This document shows positions 11,486-22,893 of a stretch of 64,000 nt of DNA, piece by piece. A program made the translations under genes and the position numbers. Numbering within the stretch: the first letter of the stretch is position 1; every line of letters starts with the position of its first letter. Below the pieces are notes generated by a model. It ran no database searches. It was not told where the DNA came from and saw only the letters and a list, made by a program, of their open reading frames with translations. The DNA is from Trichoderma breve. Lineage: Eukaryota > Ascomycota > Sordariomycetes > Hypocreales > Hypocreaceae. The DNA lies in assembly GCF_028502605.1 (NCBI RefSeq), contig NC_079237.1, positions 1,550,001 to 1,614,000 on the forward strand. Direction: 5' to 3'.

Positions 11486-13507
11486 ATGTCGTCTCCGCTG
11501 TCGCCGTCCGCCGATGCAATGTTGAATTCCACCTCGTCAGCGTCAAGCACCGTCAGCGACAAGTATGAGGATGCCTACGATGACATGACCAGCACACCGA
11601 CAACAGACATTTCGCAGCCGGAGCAGTTCAGGCCGCCGTCGCGAATCAGAACCGACGACGCACGCTTTAATCAGGAAAACATTTCGCCCGCCAAATCCCG
11701 CCACAGCCGCATTATGTCAGGCACAGAGCTGTCACCGCTCAGGATTGTGGAGAGCCAGAGGAGCTCATTGGACGGCTCGCTGCTCAAGGTGAGTGGAGGG
11801 GCTGTGCGCAGCCCACGCAAGGTGTCGCCCGATCGCCGGTTTCCTGTTAAGATCAACCTTTCGGGCGACGTGCCATCGCGACCGACATACGACACGCAGT
11901 CGCCCAGCATCGACGAGGTGGTCCAGGACAGCAACGGCCTGAAGAAGCCCATTTCCATTTACGAGGACGGCCCGCGCAGCATCCGCGAGGAGGACGAGGC
12001 GGGCATGGACGACACCGAGAAGCTGCACCGCGGCGATGCCACCGCCGGCGACGAGGACTTCACCATGGACGTCAGCACCTTTAGCGCCTTCTCCGCAGTG
12101 CCCAACATGGCCATGCTCGCAAAGCTGGGGCAGACGCCCAACGGACGCCGCGAGTCTTCGGCTAAGAGGGCGCATCACGCGATGGAGGACGACAACTCCA
12201 GCCTCGCGGATTTCGGACGCTCTCAGAGGTCTCCTCCCGGCAGGCGAGACGTCTTGTCGCCTTCCCGAACCACGCCTAACCTGGCATCGACGTTGACCCC
12301 CAGCCGCCAGCTCTCAAACCTCCTCGATAATGACAAGACGCCTAGAAGCATTCCGTCGATCACCCCGCGGGAGCTGGAGACGCTCAAGTCCGACTTTTTG
12401 TCTCAGATTTCTTCACTCAAGGCTTCGCTGAGCGGCAAAGAGGCAGAAGTGCAGTCCCTCAAGACGGCTGTCACGGATGCTGAGAAACGGGTGGGCGAGT
12501 CGATGGAGAAGCTGCGCGAGGAACGTGGCCTGAAGGAGCAGATGGAGGGCGTGCTGCGCATCGTGAGAGAAGAGATTATCGAGACGCAGAGAGAGAAGGA
12601 GGACCTGGAGCAAGAGCTGGAGGAGAGTGAGATGCGAAGAGAGGCGTCGGAAATGATGCACCAAGAGGCAGAGAGCAAGCTGGCCGGCCTGCGCGCTGGC
12701 AGGGAAATGGAGAGAAACGCATCCCCCGAGAAGCCCAAGGACACGCGAGAGGTGGAGATTGCCGTTGAGCGAGTGGCGCGAGAGCTGCACGGCCTCTACA
12801 AGACCAAGCACGAGACCAAGGTTGCGGCGCTGAAGAAGTCGTACGAAAACCGATGGGAGAAGAAGGTGCGGGAGCTCGAAGCCAAGATCCAGGGCCTGAC
12901 AATGGAGAACGAGAAGCTGCGGGCTGGCCACGACTCCACCATGACCATGGTTGACCATGCTGATATGGAGGAGTGGAAGGCCCGGTCTGTGCGCGATAAT
13001 GCCATGATCAGGGAGCTGGAGGCGGATGTTCAACGACTGGAGGCGGTCATCTCGACGGTGCGCCGCGACAACGACGAGCTGCGTGTCAACTTGCAGCAGG
13101 AGAGGGTTGAGAAGGGAGAGCTGGTGCAGCTTGCGGAGGAGCTGATGGCCATGCAGAACCTTGCTGCTGCTCCAACTCCAGCGCCGCAGCGCCAACAACC
13201 TGCACCGCCGGCGGCGCCTCAATCGCCACCACCACAATCATCCCTGCGTCAGCCGGAGCGAAGAGAATCGGTGTCCAAGAAGCCGGCGCTGGAGCGATCA
13301 GACTCGGTGTCCTCCAAGACGTCGTCGAGAGCCAACCCGAACCGCATCTCCGTCTCCGGACTCAGGGCGCCGGGAACGGGGCTCCGGCCGCCGCACGAGC
13401 GGGGGAAGAGCAGCATCGGAGGAGGCTTGCCTCGGCCGGGTGGCGCAAGGGGGAGCGGCATCTTGAACTCTATTGAGAAGATGGGCAATTACAGGGGACG
13501 CGATTGA
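11486..13507 (+). CDS. Coiled-coil protein, spindle-pole/KAP-like
   Basis: A single uninterrupted frame encodes 673 aa. The N-terminal third is a disordered Ser/Pro-rich segment with a conserved-looking block (FNQENISPAKSRHSR, SPLRIV, SPRKVSPDRRFPVKI). Residues about 290-555 form a long heptad-rich coiled coil (SLKTAVTDAEKR, LEQELEESEMRREA, NEKLRAGHD). The tail is Pro/Gln-rich and basic and ends NSIEKMGNYRGRD. The layout resembles fungal proteins annotated as spindle-pole-body-associated or kinetoplast-associated (KAP) proteins; I hold that identity only moderately. SP motifs suggest CDK/MAPK phosphorylation. Large open frames on the opposite strand are shadows of its codon bias. Confidence 0.85.
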   Translation: MSSPLSPSADAMLNSTSSASSTVSDKYEDAYDDMTSTPTTDISQPEQFRPPSRIRTDDARFNQENISPAKSRHSRIMSGTELSPLRIVESQRSSLDGSLLKVSGGAVRSPRKVSPDRRFPVKINLSGDVPSRPTYDTQSPSIDEVVQDSNGLKKPISIYEDGPRSIREEDEAGMDDTEKLHRGDATAGDEDFTMDVSTFSAFSAVPNMAMLAKLGQTPNGRRESSAKRAHHAMEDDNSSLADFGRSQRSPPGRRDVLSPSRTTPNLASTLTPSRQLSNLLDNDKTPRSIPSITPRELETLKSDFLSQISSLKASLSGKEAEVQSLKTAVTDAEKRVGESMEKLREERGLKEQMEGVLRIVREEIIETQREKEDLEQELEESEMRREASEMMHQEAESKLAGLRAGREMERNASPEKPKDTREVEIAVERVARELHGLYKTKHETKVAALKKSYENRWEKKVRELEAKIQGLTMENEKLRAGHDSTMTMVDHADMEEWKARSVRDNAMIRELEADVQRLEAVISTVRRDNDELRVNLQQERVEKGELVQLAEELMAMQNLAAAPTPAPQRQQPAPPAAPQSPPPQSSLRQPERRESVSKKPALERSDSVSSKTSSRANPNRISVSGLRAPGTGLRPPHERGKSSIGGGLPRPGGARGSGILNSIEKMGNYRGRD

Positions 13508-14336
13508 TTTTCCATTGCAATTTACGATTAACCCAAGCTTAGCCCTCTTCCCCACGGGGCTGAAAAGGGAAAAGACAAAGACGAACACGACGTTTACGGC
13601 CCCCCGCTTAGCATAGTGATGAAGGGAAGAATATGATTTACCAATGGCGGTTCTTCTTTTCTTTCTCGCCTTCGTCACTCACACTCTCTTCATGTTTTCT
13701 TTGGTTTTTTAGAACCGTCTCTCTTTTTTAGATCACATGGTCTTATTTCCTACGATCACCCGACTTTTTCTCTCACTATCTTTCTCTTCTCTTCTTTCTT
13801 TCTTTCTTTTATTAGGGTTGGATTTGGAACGGCAAACGGATTTGGAGAGGAAAGAATGAAATTGTACGAAAGCGTGCGCCGGTCGTGTTTCTTCTTTTTT
13901 CTCTTAACTTGAAGAAAAATTGCTGCCTGCATGGTTTTGTTTTGTTGGTGATGATGATATCCTGGTTGTGTGTGAGCTGTCGTGTTCACCACGTGTGGGG
14001 AGGCTTTTTGATACTTTTCATTTCTTACACTTTCTTCGTCTTCTTCTTCTTCTTGTGGTTGTTGCCCTTCTTTCTTGGGGGGAGTTTATTAATTTAGATG
14101 ATGATGATTTATGCTGATGAGAATCTTATTTACTCGCTTTTGTGCCTTTTTTTGCGTGCTGTGTACCTTCGTGATGATGAATGAAGCTCTTTTGGTGTAA
14201 ACGTTGAGCATATGTTTGCTTTTAGACTTTGTGTAAATGGTGTTTTTATTTACTATTAGGTAGATGGTGAGATCTCATTTCACATAGTTCATTAATAAAA
14301 TCAAGCATAACAACTCGAAAAGAATCTGCCCGCTCC
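13508..14336. other. Intergenic region between convergent 3' ends
   Basis: This region separates the convergent coiled-coil gene (+) and amidohydrolase gene (-). It is rich in T/C runs such as the TTTC repeats at about 13794-13812 and CTTCTT repeats near 14040. AATAAAA at 14293-14299 is close to the 3' end of the minus-strand gene only by position. I see no gene. Confidence 0.6.
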
Positions 14337-15503
14337 TCACAGCCCATACGCTTGCTTAGCCGTACCCCCAAAGATCATGGCGCGATCCTCATCGGTCAAC
14401 GACGCCATCCAGCACATCTTCTCAACCACCTCCCTCCACTTGGGCCAGGCCTCGTTTGACCCATCACCGGCCTCGTCCTCGTTCTTGTCGAAGCCGACGG
14501 CGCAGACGGGCCAGTCGCTGGCAAAGATGATGCGGGACGGGCCAAACGTGGCGAGGACGACGCCGAGCCAGGGCAAGGTAGACTGGAAGATGTGGGAGGG
14601 GTCCTGCTCGCGCAGGGCGGGGGTCATCTCGGCGAAGCCTCCGGAGAGCTTCATGTATGTGCGGGCGCATTTGCCGAGGGAGAAGATTGCGGTGCGCCAG
14701 GCGGTGAAGGAGGGATCGGAGGAGACGTTGTAGACGGTGAGGTCGGGCTTGCAGAGGTGGTCTGTTTATGTATTAGATTGGTTAGATGAAAGGGGGGAGG
14801 ATGTTGTGTTGTAAATGGAGGTTTACTTACTGATGATAAAGGTGACCTTTTCATCGTCGGGGACGCCCTCGTGTGCTCGACCAATCATCTCGACCGTCTC
14901 CTCGAGCTGCTTCCGGCCTCTGCGGTGCTGGTCAATGGCCACTTCGAAGACGAAGCCGCGTTTGCCCAGATACTTGAGCCCCTCGATGAACTTGTCCTCG
15001 AGCATGGTGCCGTGCGGCTTGTCCTGCAGGAGGTACCTAAACCCCTTGATCTTGGGCCACGCCTCGCCGGCCTCCTCCTCGACTCTCTTGAGGTACTTTT
15101 CCATGATGGCCTCTCCGCAGGGCACGGGGGCCCAGGGCACAATGGCCAGGCATAGGGACTTGTCCTCTGGGGAGTGGCCCTCGCCTTCGAGGGGCGTGCC
15201 GAGGGCGACGCGCTTCAGCCAGCGGACCTCCTTGAGGGGGCCGTCCCAGCCGGCTTCGGCTTGGGCGTCGTCGCCTGAGGTTATGGCGGCGAGGTCGTTT
15301 TTGCGGTCTGTCTCGACGAAGATGAAGCCTAGGAGGGACGGGGCGGAGCGGGCGGCGTGCTTGAACTGGTCGACGGAGAATTGGCCGGCGAGGGGATGGT
15401 CGGGGGTGCACCAGGCGAGGTTGGAGAGTTCTGATTCGGGGTAGATGTGGATGTGGGCGTCGATGATGGGGAGGATGAGGCGGTCGTCTTGGGAGGAGGC
15501 CAT
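14337..15503 (-). CDS. Amidohydrolase-2 family, rhamnonolactonase-like
   Basis: Exon 1 is 14831-15503 and exon 2 is 14337-14761, with a 69-bp intron (GTAAGT donor, CAG acceptor). The protein is 365 aa. It is a TIM-barrel amidohydrolase: the metal motif DAHIHIYP lies at residues 15-22, IINHLCKPDL spans the splice junction, and FASDWPV with the last metal Asp is near the C-terminus. The family contains fungal L-rhamnono-1,4-lactonases (LRA2/LraB) and related sugar-lactone or dicarboxylate hydrolases. The next gene on the same strand is a 2-keto-3-deoxy-acid aldolase, which supports a role in sugar-acid catabolism. No signal peptide is seen, so it is presumably cytosolic. The exact substrate is inferred. 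Confidence 0.88.
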
Positions 15504-16464
15504 GGTTGGGGAGGTCGGTGAGAGAGAGACTGATGTCGATATCGGGTGTTGTTGATTTAGGGGGAACAGGTGTAGTAATTGTTGATGGAGGTTTACTTGA
15601 TTCGATTGTAGAAGAGGAGTATGGAGGAAGAAAAAGAAGAAGAAGAAGGAGATATGGATGAAAAGAGATGGAAAGAAGCTGAACCGTATTAATGCAGCTG
15701 GTCACATCACGAGCTCCGTCACTCTTCACCCCAACTTTGCTATCCCAAAGCTCTCCCCTTGTCCCCTTTTTATTTACATACTACCCCGCCATGCTAAGAA
15801 TGCAGCTCCGAGTGGGGAGTGGCTCTTCAGGGGTGGATTGATTTTTTGATAGCGGAGAACAAAAAGATGCAGATGCAGGAAGCAAGAGAGTGGGGGGTTT
15901 TTAGATAGTTTTTCAGAAGGAAATGGATGTGGTCAAAAGGAAAAGGGCAACGGAGCCGAGATAGCTTTTGGGTTTGGAGGACATTAACCCGAGGAGCCGG
16001 AGGCCACGATGGGATTGGAGTTTTTTATTTATTAGTGGAGGTGAGATTTTGGAGAATGACGATAGCTAAGAGTGACCGTCTGGTGGCTGATGGGGATAGT
16101 GGCGCTTGGTTTGGGGGTGGCGGGCACGCTAGGAGTATTTGTTTAAGGCGACGGGTATTTTTGGTTGATGGTTTTGGGGGTTTAGGGATGAAGATGAACC
16201 GAGACTATGGATTTGATTGCTTAGATGGAGAAGTGGGACACGGGATATAGTGTATACTGTATTAAAGAGGAACAGATAGATAGACTGCCTATAATAGATG
16301 GGGATGTGATTACAAGATGTAATAGTCTTTATGTAATTGTAGCGAGAGAATGGTGCATTGGTATGCTATATCAACTGGTTTGGACATGTTTGCATTGTGT
16401 AAGTGTAGTACAGACACATATAATCTACTTGGTGCTTCTTCTTCTATCCTTTTATTTCTCTCCC
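15504..16464. other. Intergenic region upstream of the amidohydrolase
   Basis: This is the probable promoter of the minus-strand amidohydrolase and the 3' flank of the aldolase gene. It contains a GAAGAA-rich purine tract at about 15612-15650. No coding frame is supported. Confidence 0.6.
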
Positions 16465-17486
16465 TCACAGCGAATTCTCAAGCTCAATCAGCCCTCCCAC
16501 AGCCACGTCCACCTCGCCATCCAACTTGGCCGCATCCACGGTGCTCCCCAATGGCCTCCTGCTCCGGCCACCGCCGTACCCATAGTACTTCTGCAGCGCC
16601 GCCTTGATGCCCGCAATCCCCAGCTGGACGAGCGCCCAGTCGGCCCTGCTGAACCGTGTCTGCAGCTCCTGGGCCTCCTTGAGCTTGCCCTCGTCGTACA
16701 GCCGCAGCATGTGTTGGTGCGTCTTGGGCAGTAGATTCGCCGTGGCAGCAATAACACCATGAGAGCCGCCGACCAGGCCGTGCAGGAAAAAGTCCGTCTT
16801 TCCGGCAAAGGCAGCAAAGGGCCGGCCGATGCGCGGGTCGTGGGCGATGCGCTGCAGCTTGCCCATGTTGCCGCAGGTGAGCTTGACGCCGACAATGTTG
16901 GGGTTGGCGACGGCTAGGTTGATGATCATGTCCGAGTCGAGGTCGATGCCGCCGGTGACGGCGGGGAAGTTGTAGAGGACGATGGGGATGGGAGAGGCGG
17001 AGGCGACGTCGTTGAAGAAATTGAAGATGACGGGCTTTTGCATTGCGCCAACTGATTGATGATGATGACAGCGTCGTTAGCATTCATCCTCTACCTCTTC
17101 AATCACCATCTATCCTCCATAAACTCACCCCAGTAGCTCGGCGACAGCACCAGCGCATAATCGGCGCCCGCCTCCTTGGCCTCGCGGCACAGCTGGATTG
17201 TCTCTCTCGTGCTCTGGACGCCGCATCCCGCCACAATGACGGACCCAGGCTTGCCGTGCTCGTTGAGGACTTCCCTGGCTAGTCTCAGCACCTGCTGCCG
17301 CTCGTCGTGCAGCATGTGCATGGCCTCTCCGTTGGAACCCTGGATGACGAGGCCGTCGACGCCGCCCTTGGCCAGGCGCGTGAGATGCGCTCGGATTGCA
17401 TCAAAGTCGATTGTCTCGTCGGGGTTGAAGAAGGCCACGGCGGGGACGTAGATGCCGCGGGGTGGGCACGGGATTGCTGCGGCCAT
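16465..17486 (-). CDS. DapA-family 2-keto-3-deoxy-sugar-acid aldolase
   Basis: Exon 1 is 17129-17486 and exon 2 is 16465-17051, with a 77-bp intron (GTGAGT donor, AATCAG acceptor). The product is 314 aa, the usual length for the dihydrodipicolinate synthase/N-acetylneuraminate lyase family. The GSNGEAMHM loop is near residue 50, Tyr146 lies in VLYNFP and the Schiff-base Lys176 lies in IVGVKLTCGN. Fungal members include L-threo-3-deoxy-hexulosonate aldolase (LGA1/GaaC) and 4-hydroxy-2-oxoglutarate aldolases; they split keto-deoxy acids to pyruvate plus an aldehyde. With the amidohydrolase downstream on the same strand it could form the lactonase and aldolase steps of one sugar-acid route. The dehydratase step is not in this window. 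Confidence 0.9.
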
Positions 17487-18764
17487 GGTGTTTGTGTGGT
17501 CTGCGTCTGCGTCTTTGATGTTGATTTTTTGACTTGGTCTTTTCCCTGGCCTGGACGACTCGATACCTTATACTGCTTTTGCTGCAAAGAAAATCGAGGA
17601 ATCGGGAATCAAAGAGTCAATTCGGGATATTCAATGAAGCTTCCCTTCGGCTTAAGATATCCCACCTGTCCCGCACCGATTGCGGAGACCATGCCGCCTT
17701 GTAAGTGCTAAACACACCATCTTCCCCCTCATCCCCTCCATCCAGCAATGCGTAGTAAATAGCGGATTTTTATCCTGCTCAGCTTGCCAAGCAAATGTGT
17801 GAATGGCTCATCTTTCTGCCGCTCCAATTACCACATAGTAACAGGCATTTGCGCCTATGAGCGTGAAGCAACCGCGCCTTTTCTGGTCGTCGTGGTGTTA
17901 TGTATGTGCTTTTGTACCCCGCTGACGGAGACGGAGCTCGAGTTCCGTCTGCTGTTGTAGTGTGAGAGCAGACGGATTAATGGGCGTCGTATAAGAGATT
18001 GTAGGGATGATGAAAAAGAAGCTGTCGAGTATGGAATAGCTGAGTTGAATTTACTCCAACGGAGATGTCGGACAGCCCTCGAGGTACATACATGCTTGCA
18101 TGCCTTAAACATGCACATAAGGGCACACACACAATAAAAACCACGTGCTGCGGCATGTGCTTTCAAAAAGTCTCAAGCTACCCATATACCGACGCCGTCT
18201 GCCTTGAAAACATGCCGCAACAATTCTTTGGTAATCAAAAGCCCAGAAACATCGGCGATAATAAGAGTATGACGCTCCCACCAATATCGCTCACCTCATA
18301 GGCTGGCGGACATAACGCAAAATAGGCTAGACCCTAGGATTGCCGGCAGCACCAGCCGAGATCCGGGACGCCAGGGGCCGTTTGGTCCATCGGTCGAGGT
18401 TTAAACGCCGAAAGCATATGATGGCGATAAGGCGCCAATAATTCGGGGTTGCCTCAACATTCGAGGGCGGCGTTACTGTGACGTTGTTGATGGAATGAGC
18501 TGGAGCTGGAGCCGGTTTGTAAAGACCGATGATGGGATTTCGCTGCGATGGATTGATGGATAGATAAAAGGCCATGAGTTGGCACTTTTGTGCATGGCTT
18601 TTTGTTCAGCATCATCAAGCAACTTGAGCATCACTTACAACAACTCTCAAAGCATCTCTTGAAATCATCTCTGAATATACAACAACGAGACACTTGCACA
18701 GCTTTTCAACTTATACCTCAGACAAAAACAACAACAAAGCAAATCAACACCAATACCAACAACA
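17487..18764. other. Intergenic region: divergent promoters
   Basis: This segment separates the minus-strand aldolase from the plus-strand SDR and presumably carries both promoters. A CA-rich leader (CAACAACAA-type runs at about 18725-18764) directly precedes the SDR start. No further gene is supported. Confidence 0.6.
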
Positions 18765-19649
18765 ATGGCTATCCAACCTGTCTGGTTCATCACGGCCGCT
18801 TCCTCTGGCTTCGGCCAAGCCATCGCCCTCTCCGCCCTTCGCCGCGGCCACACCGTCATCGCCACCGCCCGCAACGCATCCCGCATCCAAGATCTCGCCG
18901 CTGCAGGTGCCCATACTCTGGCCTTTGACGTGACTTCGCCGCTGGCTACCATCGAGGGCGTGGCTAAGCAGGTCTTTGCCGAGCACGGCCGCGTCGACTA
19001 TCTCATCAATGCCGCTGGCTACATCCTCGAGGGCTCTATTGAAGAGGTCAGCCCCGAGGAGGTCTATGATAGCTTCAACACCAATGTCTTTGGCACCATG
19101 AACACTGTCCGCGCATTCTTGCCGCATATGCGCGCACAGCCGCTGGCTGATAATGGCGTTCGAGGCGTTGTCGCTACGTTTGGAAGTTTGGGCAGTTGGC
19201 GTGGTTCGGCGGGTTTTGGAGTCTACTCCATGACCAAGTGGTGCTGTTCTGCGCTGGGCGAGACGTTGGCTGCTGAACTTGAGCCTTTCAAGATCAAGGC
19301 GACGGTGATTGAGCCTGGTTACTTTCGCACTGGATTTTTGAACCCGGGCACAAGGGTTTCTTCCAAGGCTCGGGTTGATGCGTATGAGGATGAGAACACG
19401 CCGACGGGCAAGACGCGGAGGGCTATTGTGAAGACGGATGGCAACCAGCTTGGTGATGTGAAGAAGGGGGCTGAGGTGATTGTCGATGTGCTGTCGAGCA
19501 CTGGTGTTGCGAGCGGCAAGGAGCTGCCTGTGAGGGTGATGCTTGGTAGTGATACGGAGAAGGTCGTCAGGGATAAGTTTGCAAGCACCGTTGGGATTCT
19601 CGATGAGTGGAGCGAGGTTATTAGGAGCACTGATTCTCCTCTCAACTGA
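18765..19649 (+). CDS. Short-chain dehydrogenase/reductase (SDR)
   Basis: An intronless 294-aa frame. It is a classical SDR with a Rossmann fold: the cofactor motif TAASSGFG is at residues 10-17, with Ala in place of the first Gly of TGxxxGxG. NAAG is the structural motif, and the YSMTK catalytic pair is Tyr154 and Lys158. ARN after strand 2 suggests NADP(H) use. The substrate is unknown. It resembles generic fungal SDRs rather than L-rhamnose-1-dehydrogenase, so its link to the neighbouring sugar-acid genes is only positional. The start is well placed behind a CAACA-rich leader. Confidence 0.88.
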   Translation: MAIQPVWFITAASSGFGQAIALSALRRGHTVIATARNASRIQDLAAAGAHTLAFDVTSPLATIEGVAKQVFAEHGRVDYLINAAGYILEGSIEEVSPEEVYDSFNTNVFGTMNTVRAFLPHMRAQPLADNGVRGVVATFGSLGSWRGSAGFGVYSMTKWCCSALGETLAAELEPFKIKATVIEPGYFRTGFLNPGTRVSSKARVDAYEDENTPTGKTRRAIVKTDGNQLGDVKKGAEVIVDVLSSTGVASGKELPVRVMLGSDTEKVVRDKFASTVGILDEWSEVIRSTDSPLN

Positions 19650-19974
19650 GGTGTTTGAACGAGTGCGAGGTTGAGGAGAGAGAGGCGGAGGTTGGCTTTT
19701 CTTTTTTGCATACTGGTTCGAGGGCATGGGCTCAGCGTTGGATATTAGGATATAATAGCATATAGATGATAGAATCCAGTCTTTTTTGTATCTACATGTA
19801 GCTGGTGGTAGAATCTACCCTGCATGTGAATTCATAACCCATTCATCCATATCCGATTCCATTTGCAACCAAAAGGTCCCATCATTTCCACATAAACTCT
19901 AGTCATGCTGAATACAAACAAATGATAGTAATATAACAAAAAACAAACTCCATGCTTGTGAACCTCATGTTCTT
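19650..19974. other. Short convergent 3' spacer
   Basis: The 3' flanks of the SDR (+) and kynureninase (-) meet here. The sequence is AT-rich with no coding frame. Confidence 0.6.
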
Positions 19975-21593
19975 TTAGAGACCCAATGCGCCTCGCAGAA
20001 TCTGCATAAACTTCCAAACATCCTCGAACCGGCTGTACAGCGGCACCGGCGCCACGCGCAGCACGTCCGGCTTCCGCTTGTCGCACATGACGCCATTCTG
20101 CTCGAGGGCCTGGGCAATGTCGTCCAAGAGGCCCTCTCGCAAGAGGACACTCAGCTGCGTACCTCGCTGGGCGGGGTCTCGCGGCGTGATGATCTTGAAG
20201 AAGGGCTTGGCAGCGTCAGTCTCGGTGTTGATCTGGTCCAGCAGGTGCTCTGCGTAGGCGGTCAGGACGAGGGCCTTGGACCGGAGATCGCGCATGCTCG
20301 TCTTGTTGAAGATGGAGAGGGCGGCGGCAACGCTGGCCAGGTCCAGGGCGGAAGGGTTGGACACTTGATATCCGGCGGCGCCGGGGGTGGGCACAAAGGT
20401 GTTGGCCATGTTGAAGCGCACGCGCTTGTCGCCGCCGTACCAGCCGGACAGACGAGGGCGGTAGTTGGGGCTCTCCGAGTTGTCGACGAAGTCGACCTTG
20501 CCGTAGCGTTCGTGCACAAAGGCTCCCGCGGTGGCTCCGGGCCCGGCGTTGATGTACTTGTAGGTGCACCAGCAGGCAAAGTCGACGTCCCAGTCGTGCA
20601 GCTTGAGCTCGACGTTGCCAGCGGCGTGGGCGAGGTCCCAGCCGACGACGATGCCTCGCTCCTTGGCGTAGGCGGTGATCCGGGGGATGTCGAACAGCTG
20701 GCCCGACCAGTACTGGATGCCCGGCAGCAGGATCAAGGCCGTCGAGTCGGCGTGGGCGTCGATAGTGGCGAGGACCTTTTCCGTGGGGATCAGATAATCC
20801 TCATTGGGCTCAATCTTGATCATGCTCTCCTCAGGATTCAGTCCGTGCCAGACAATCTGGCTCTCGATGGCGTAGTGGTCGCTGGGGAAAGGTTTCCACT
20901 CCAGGATGACCTTGTGCCTCTTGCTGTCGGGCTTGTAGAAGCTGGCCATCATCATGTGCAGGTTGACCGTCAGCGTGCTCATGTAGACAATCTCGCTGGG
21001 CGAGGCTCCGACGAGATCGGCCGACTTGTTGGCGCAGTCCTCGGCCATGTCCTGCCACTGCACCAGCGGCGACTGGCCCATGTCGGTGAAGTGACCGTTG
21101 ACGCCCACCGACGCCCACGTCTCCAGCTGGGCGTTGACATAGTCGCGGACGGCCTTGGGTTGGGCGCCCAGCGAGTTTCCGACAAAGTAGATGCCCTGCT
21201 CAGTCTCAGCGCCATTGACACCGTTGGTGCCGTTGGCGGTGCTCTTGGCTTCACCTGCGGTATATGATTAGCATCTTTGTCGTTTGAATTTGTGTCAATG
21301 AGTATGCGGAAGTAGTGAGATATGAGATGAGTGAGTGTTCAATGGCTTTGGTGCTTATGTCTGAGCTGAAATTGATTGGATTGGCGCCCGTGATTCTGCT
21401 GCTTACCAGGAATTGAGCCATCCAATGCCTTCTTCTTCAACGAGGCCTTTGTAGGTAGAATAAACTCATCGCGAAGATGCCGCAGCGAGTCCTGGGAGTC
21501 GAGTTTCTGGGCGAACTGCAGCGAGTTTGCGTCCGCGGGGAACTTGGGAGGGGCGCCGCTGCGAAGCCGCTCTACGTATGCCGGCAAGTCCAT
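19975..21593 (-). CDS. bna5: Kynureninase
   Basis: Exon 1 is 21407-21593 and exon 2 is 19975-21254, with a 152-bp intron (GTAAGC donor, GCTAATC branch, CAG acceptor). The product is 488 aa. It is a PLP enzyme that cleaves kynurenine or 3-hydroxykynurenine to (3-hydroxy)anthranilate and alanine. Visible hallmarks are YFVGNSLGAQPK at the N-terminal substrate loop, DLAHAAGNVEL with the PLP-binding Asp, WCTYKYINAGPG with the internal-aldimine Lys at about residue 295, and SGWYGG further on. A short Ala/Asn/Gly-rich insert (NGTNGVNG) sits just after the splice junction. It faces indoleamine 2,3-dioxygenase across a shared 1.3-kb intergenic region, so co-regulation of tryptophan breakdown is likely. 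Confidence 0.95.
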
Positions 21594-22893
21594 TTTGCTG
21601 TTGCTGTTGCTGTTGATGTTGATGCTGCTAATTGGTCTATTCCAGCTTCTGAATGAAATCAATGCACGCCTATTCAAGATTCTTGTTGGCGATTGCAGCT
21701 TGGTGAAGAAGACGTGAAGGGGCATCTTCTTTCTTTGCGTTTTGGTAATCACACTCACTTTATCTTCCCCAGAGCCCAAAGAGCGCCTCGCTGTCCCGCT
21801 CTGATCCGCGTCCTGCCGTAAAAAAAGCCCCGGCGTTTATCGATTGCAAGGGAGAAAAAGGGCGGCCGATAAAAAAAAAGGTTGCAATCCGTGGTTCCGC
21901 ATTCCGAGATCCCGCCATCCGAACTTCCGTGTCCGGTTTGCCGCCAACGTTTTACGATATCTGAACACAAGAAATTGCGGCACCGGCGAATCAAAGAGAC
22001 GCACAGACAGCTAAACTTGCTGCTTTGGGTCTTTTAGTGTCTTACACGTGACTAAGCTTGAGTTGCCGTGAAAGTTGCTTCCGCATCAACTGTCACATTT
22101 GTTACGGTATATGACGCGGATTTGTGTCATGTAAGTCAAATGACATACAGTAATGTACGAGTATACACTGGACCAACAAGTGCTTATTCTAACCTTTGCT
22201 TCATATCAGCTGGATTTTGAGTATTGTATCGAGTAGTGTATCTGAAGTAAAGACTTGATATCATGGCGATGCTGCCTCTTCGTATCCGTGGTATGCTCTT
22301 ACGCTGGAGGATGAATGCACGTGAATGACCGCATCATCTGAAAACAATATTCATATCCAAGAGTTTCAATGCTCCGAATAAGTGTAGTCAACTGTCAATG
22401 CTCTTTCTGGCCGGTGTGAAAGCCGAGTCTACCCCTTGACAGCTCCCGCGTCCATGGCGCTAGTCTCCGTGGATGGAACACGGATCTTCGGATGTAGACG
22501 GATCGAAGGATACGATACCATCTCCCTTCCCAAATCGTGATCAAACTCTCTCCTTTTGTTAGACTAGCTGCTGTATTATGCTCCGTACTCCATAGATTGG
22601 ACCGGGCTAATGACGAATCTTGACAAAGAGAATGATTACTCTTGAACCGTTCCGAGTGTCCACATGGCGTGATGTTTTCCTTTCTTTTCCTCTCCATCCG
22701 CTAGGGGACTATTGCTCCCAACTCCTCAACTTCCCCGAGTAGGGTCATATAACACCTTGCTCGCTCGGTCCAGAAGCCAAGTCCTTAATCGAGAGAACAC
22801 AAGAGAAACTGACAGTCTCATACTGCTTCATATCATCCACCAAACGGACACGATACAAAACGAAGATCCTGTTTCAAACCATCAGTATCCATC
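21594..22893. promoter_or_regulatory. Divergent promoter of the kynurenine gene pair
   Basis: A 1.3-kb region lies between the kynureninase (-) and IDO (+) starts. It carries a poly-A run near 21871-21879 and a CA/GA-rich leader before the IDO ATG at 22894. No coding frame is supported. Joint control is inferred from the head-to-head layout and the shared pathway. Confidence 0.55.

Noticed and set aside
12413..13237. 274-codon minus-strand frame
   Set aside because: It is an antisense shadow of the coiled-coil gene; its leucine/histidine-rich content is the complement of Glu/Lys codons.
18765..19649. SDR as the L-rhamnose dehydrogenase of the neighbouring sugar-acid genes
   Set aside because: The sequence pattern is that of generic classical SDRs, the strand differs, and 1.3 kb of intergenic DNA lies between. 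There is no specific support.
18744..19727. 327-codon minus-strand frame
   Set aside because: Antisense shadow of the SDR gene, which has a complete Rossmann and YxxxK pattern.
20245..21267. 340-codon plus-strand frame rich in Val/Gly
   Set aside because: Antisense shadow of kynureninase caused by codon bias.
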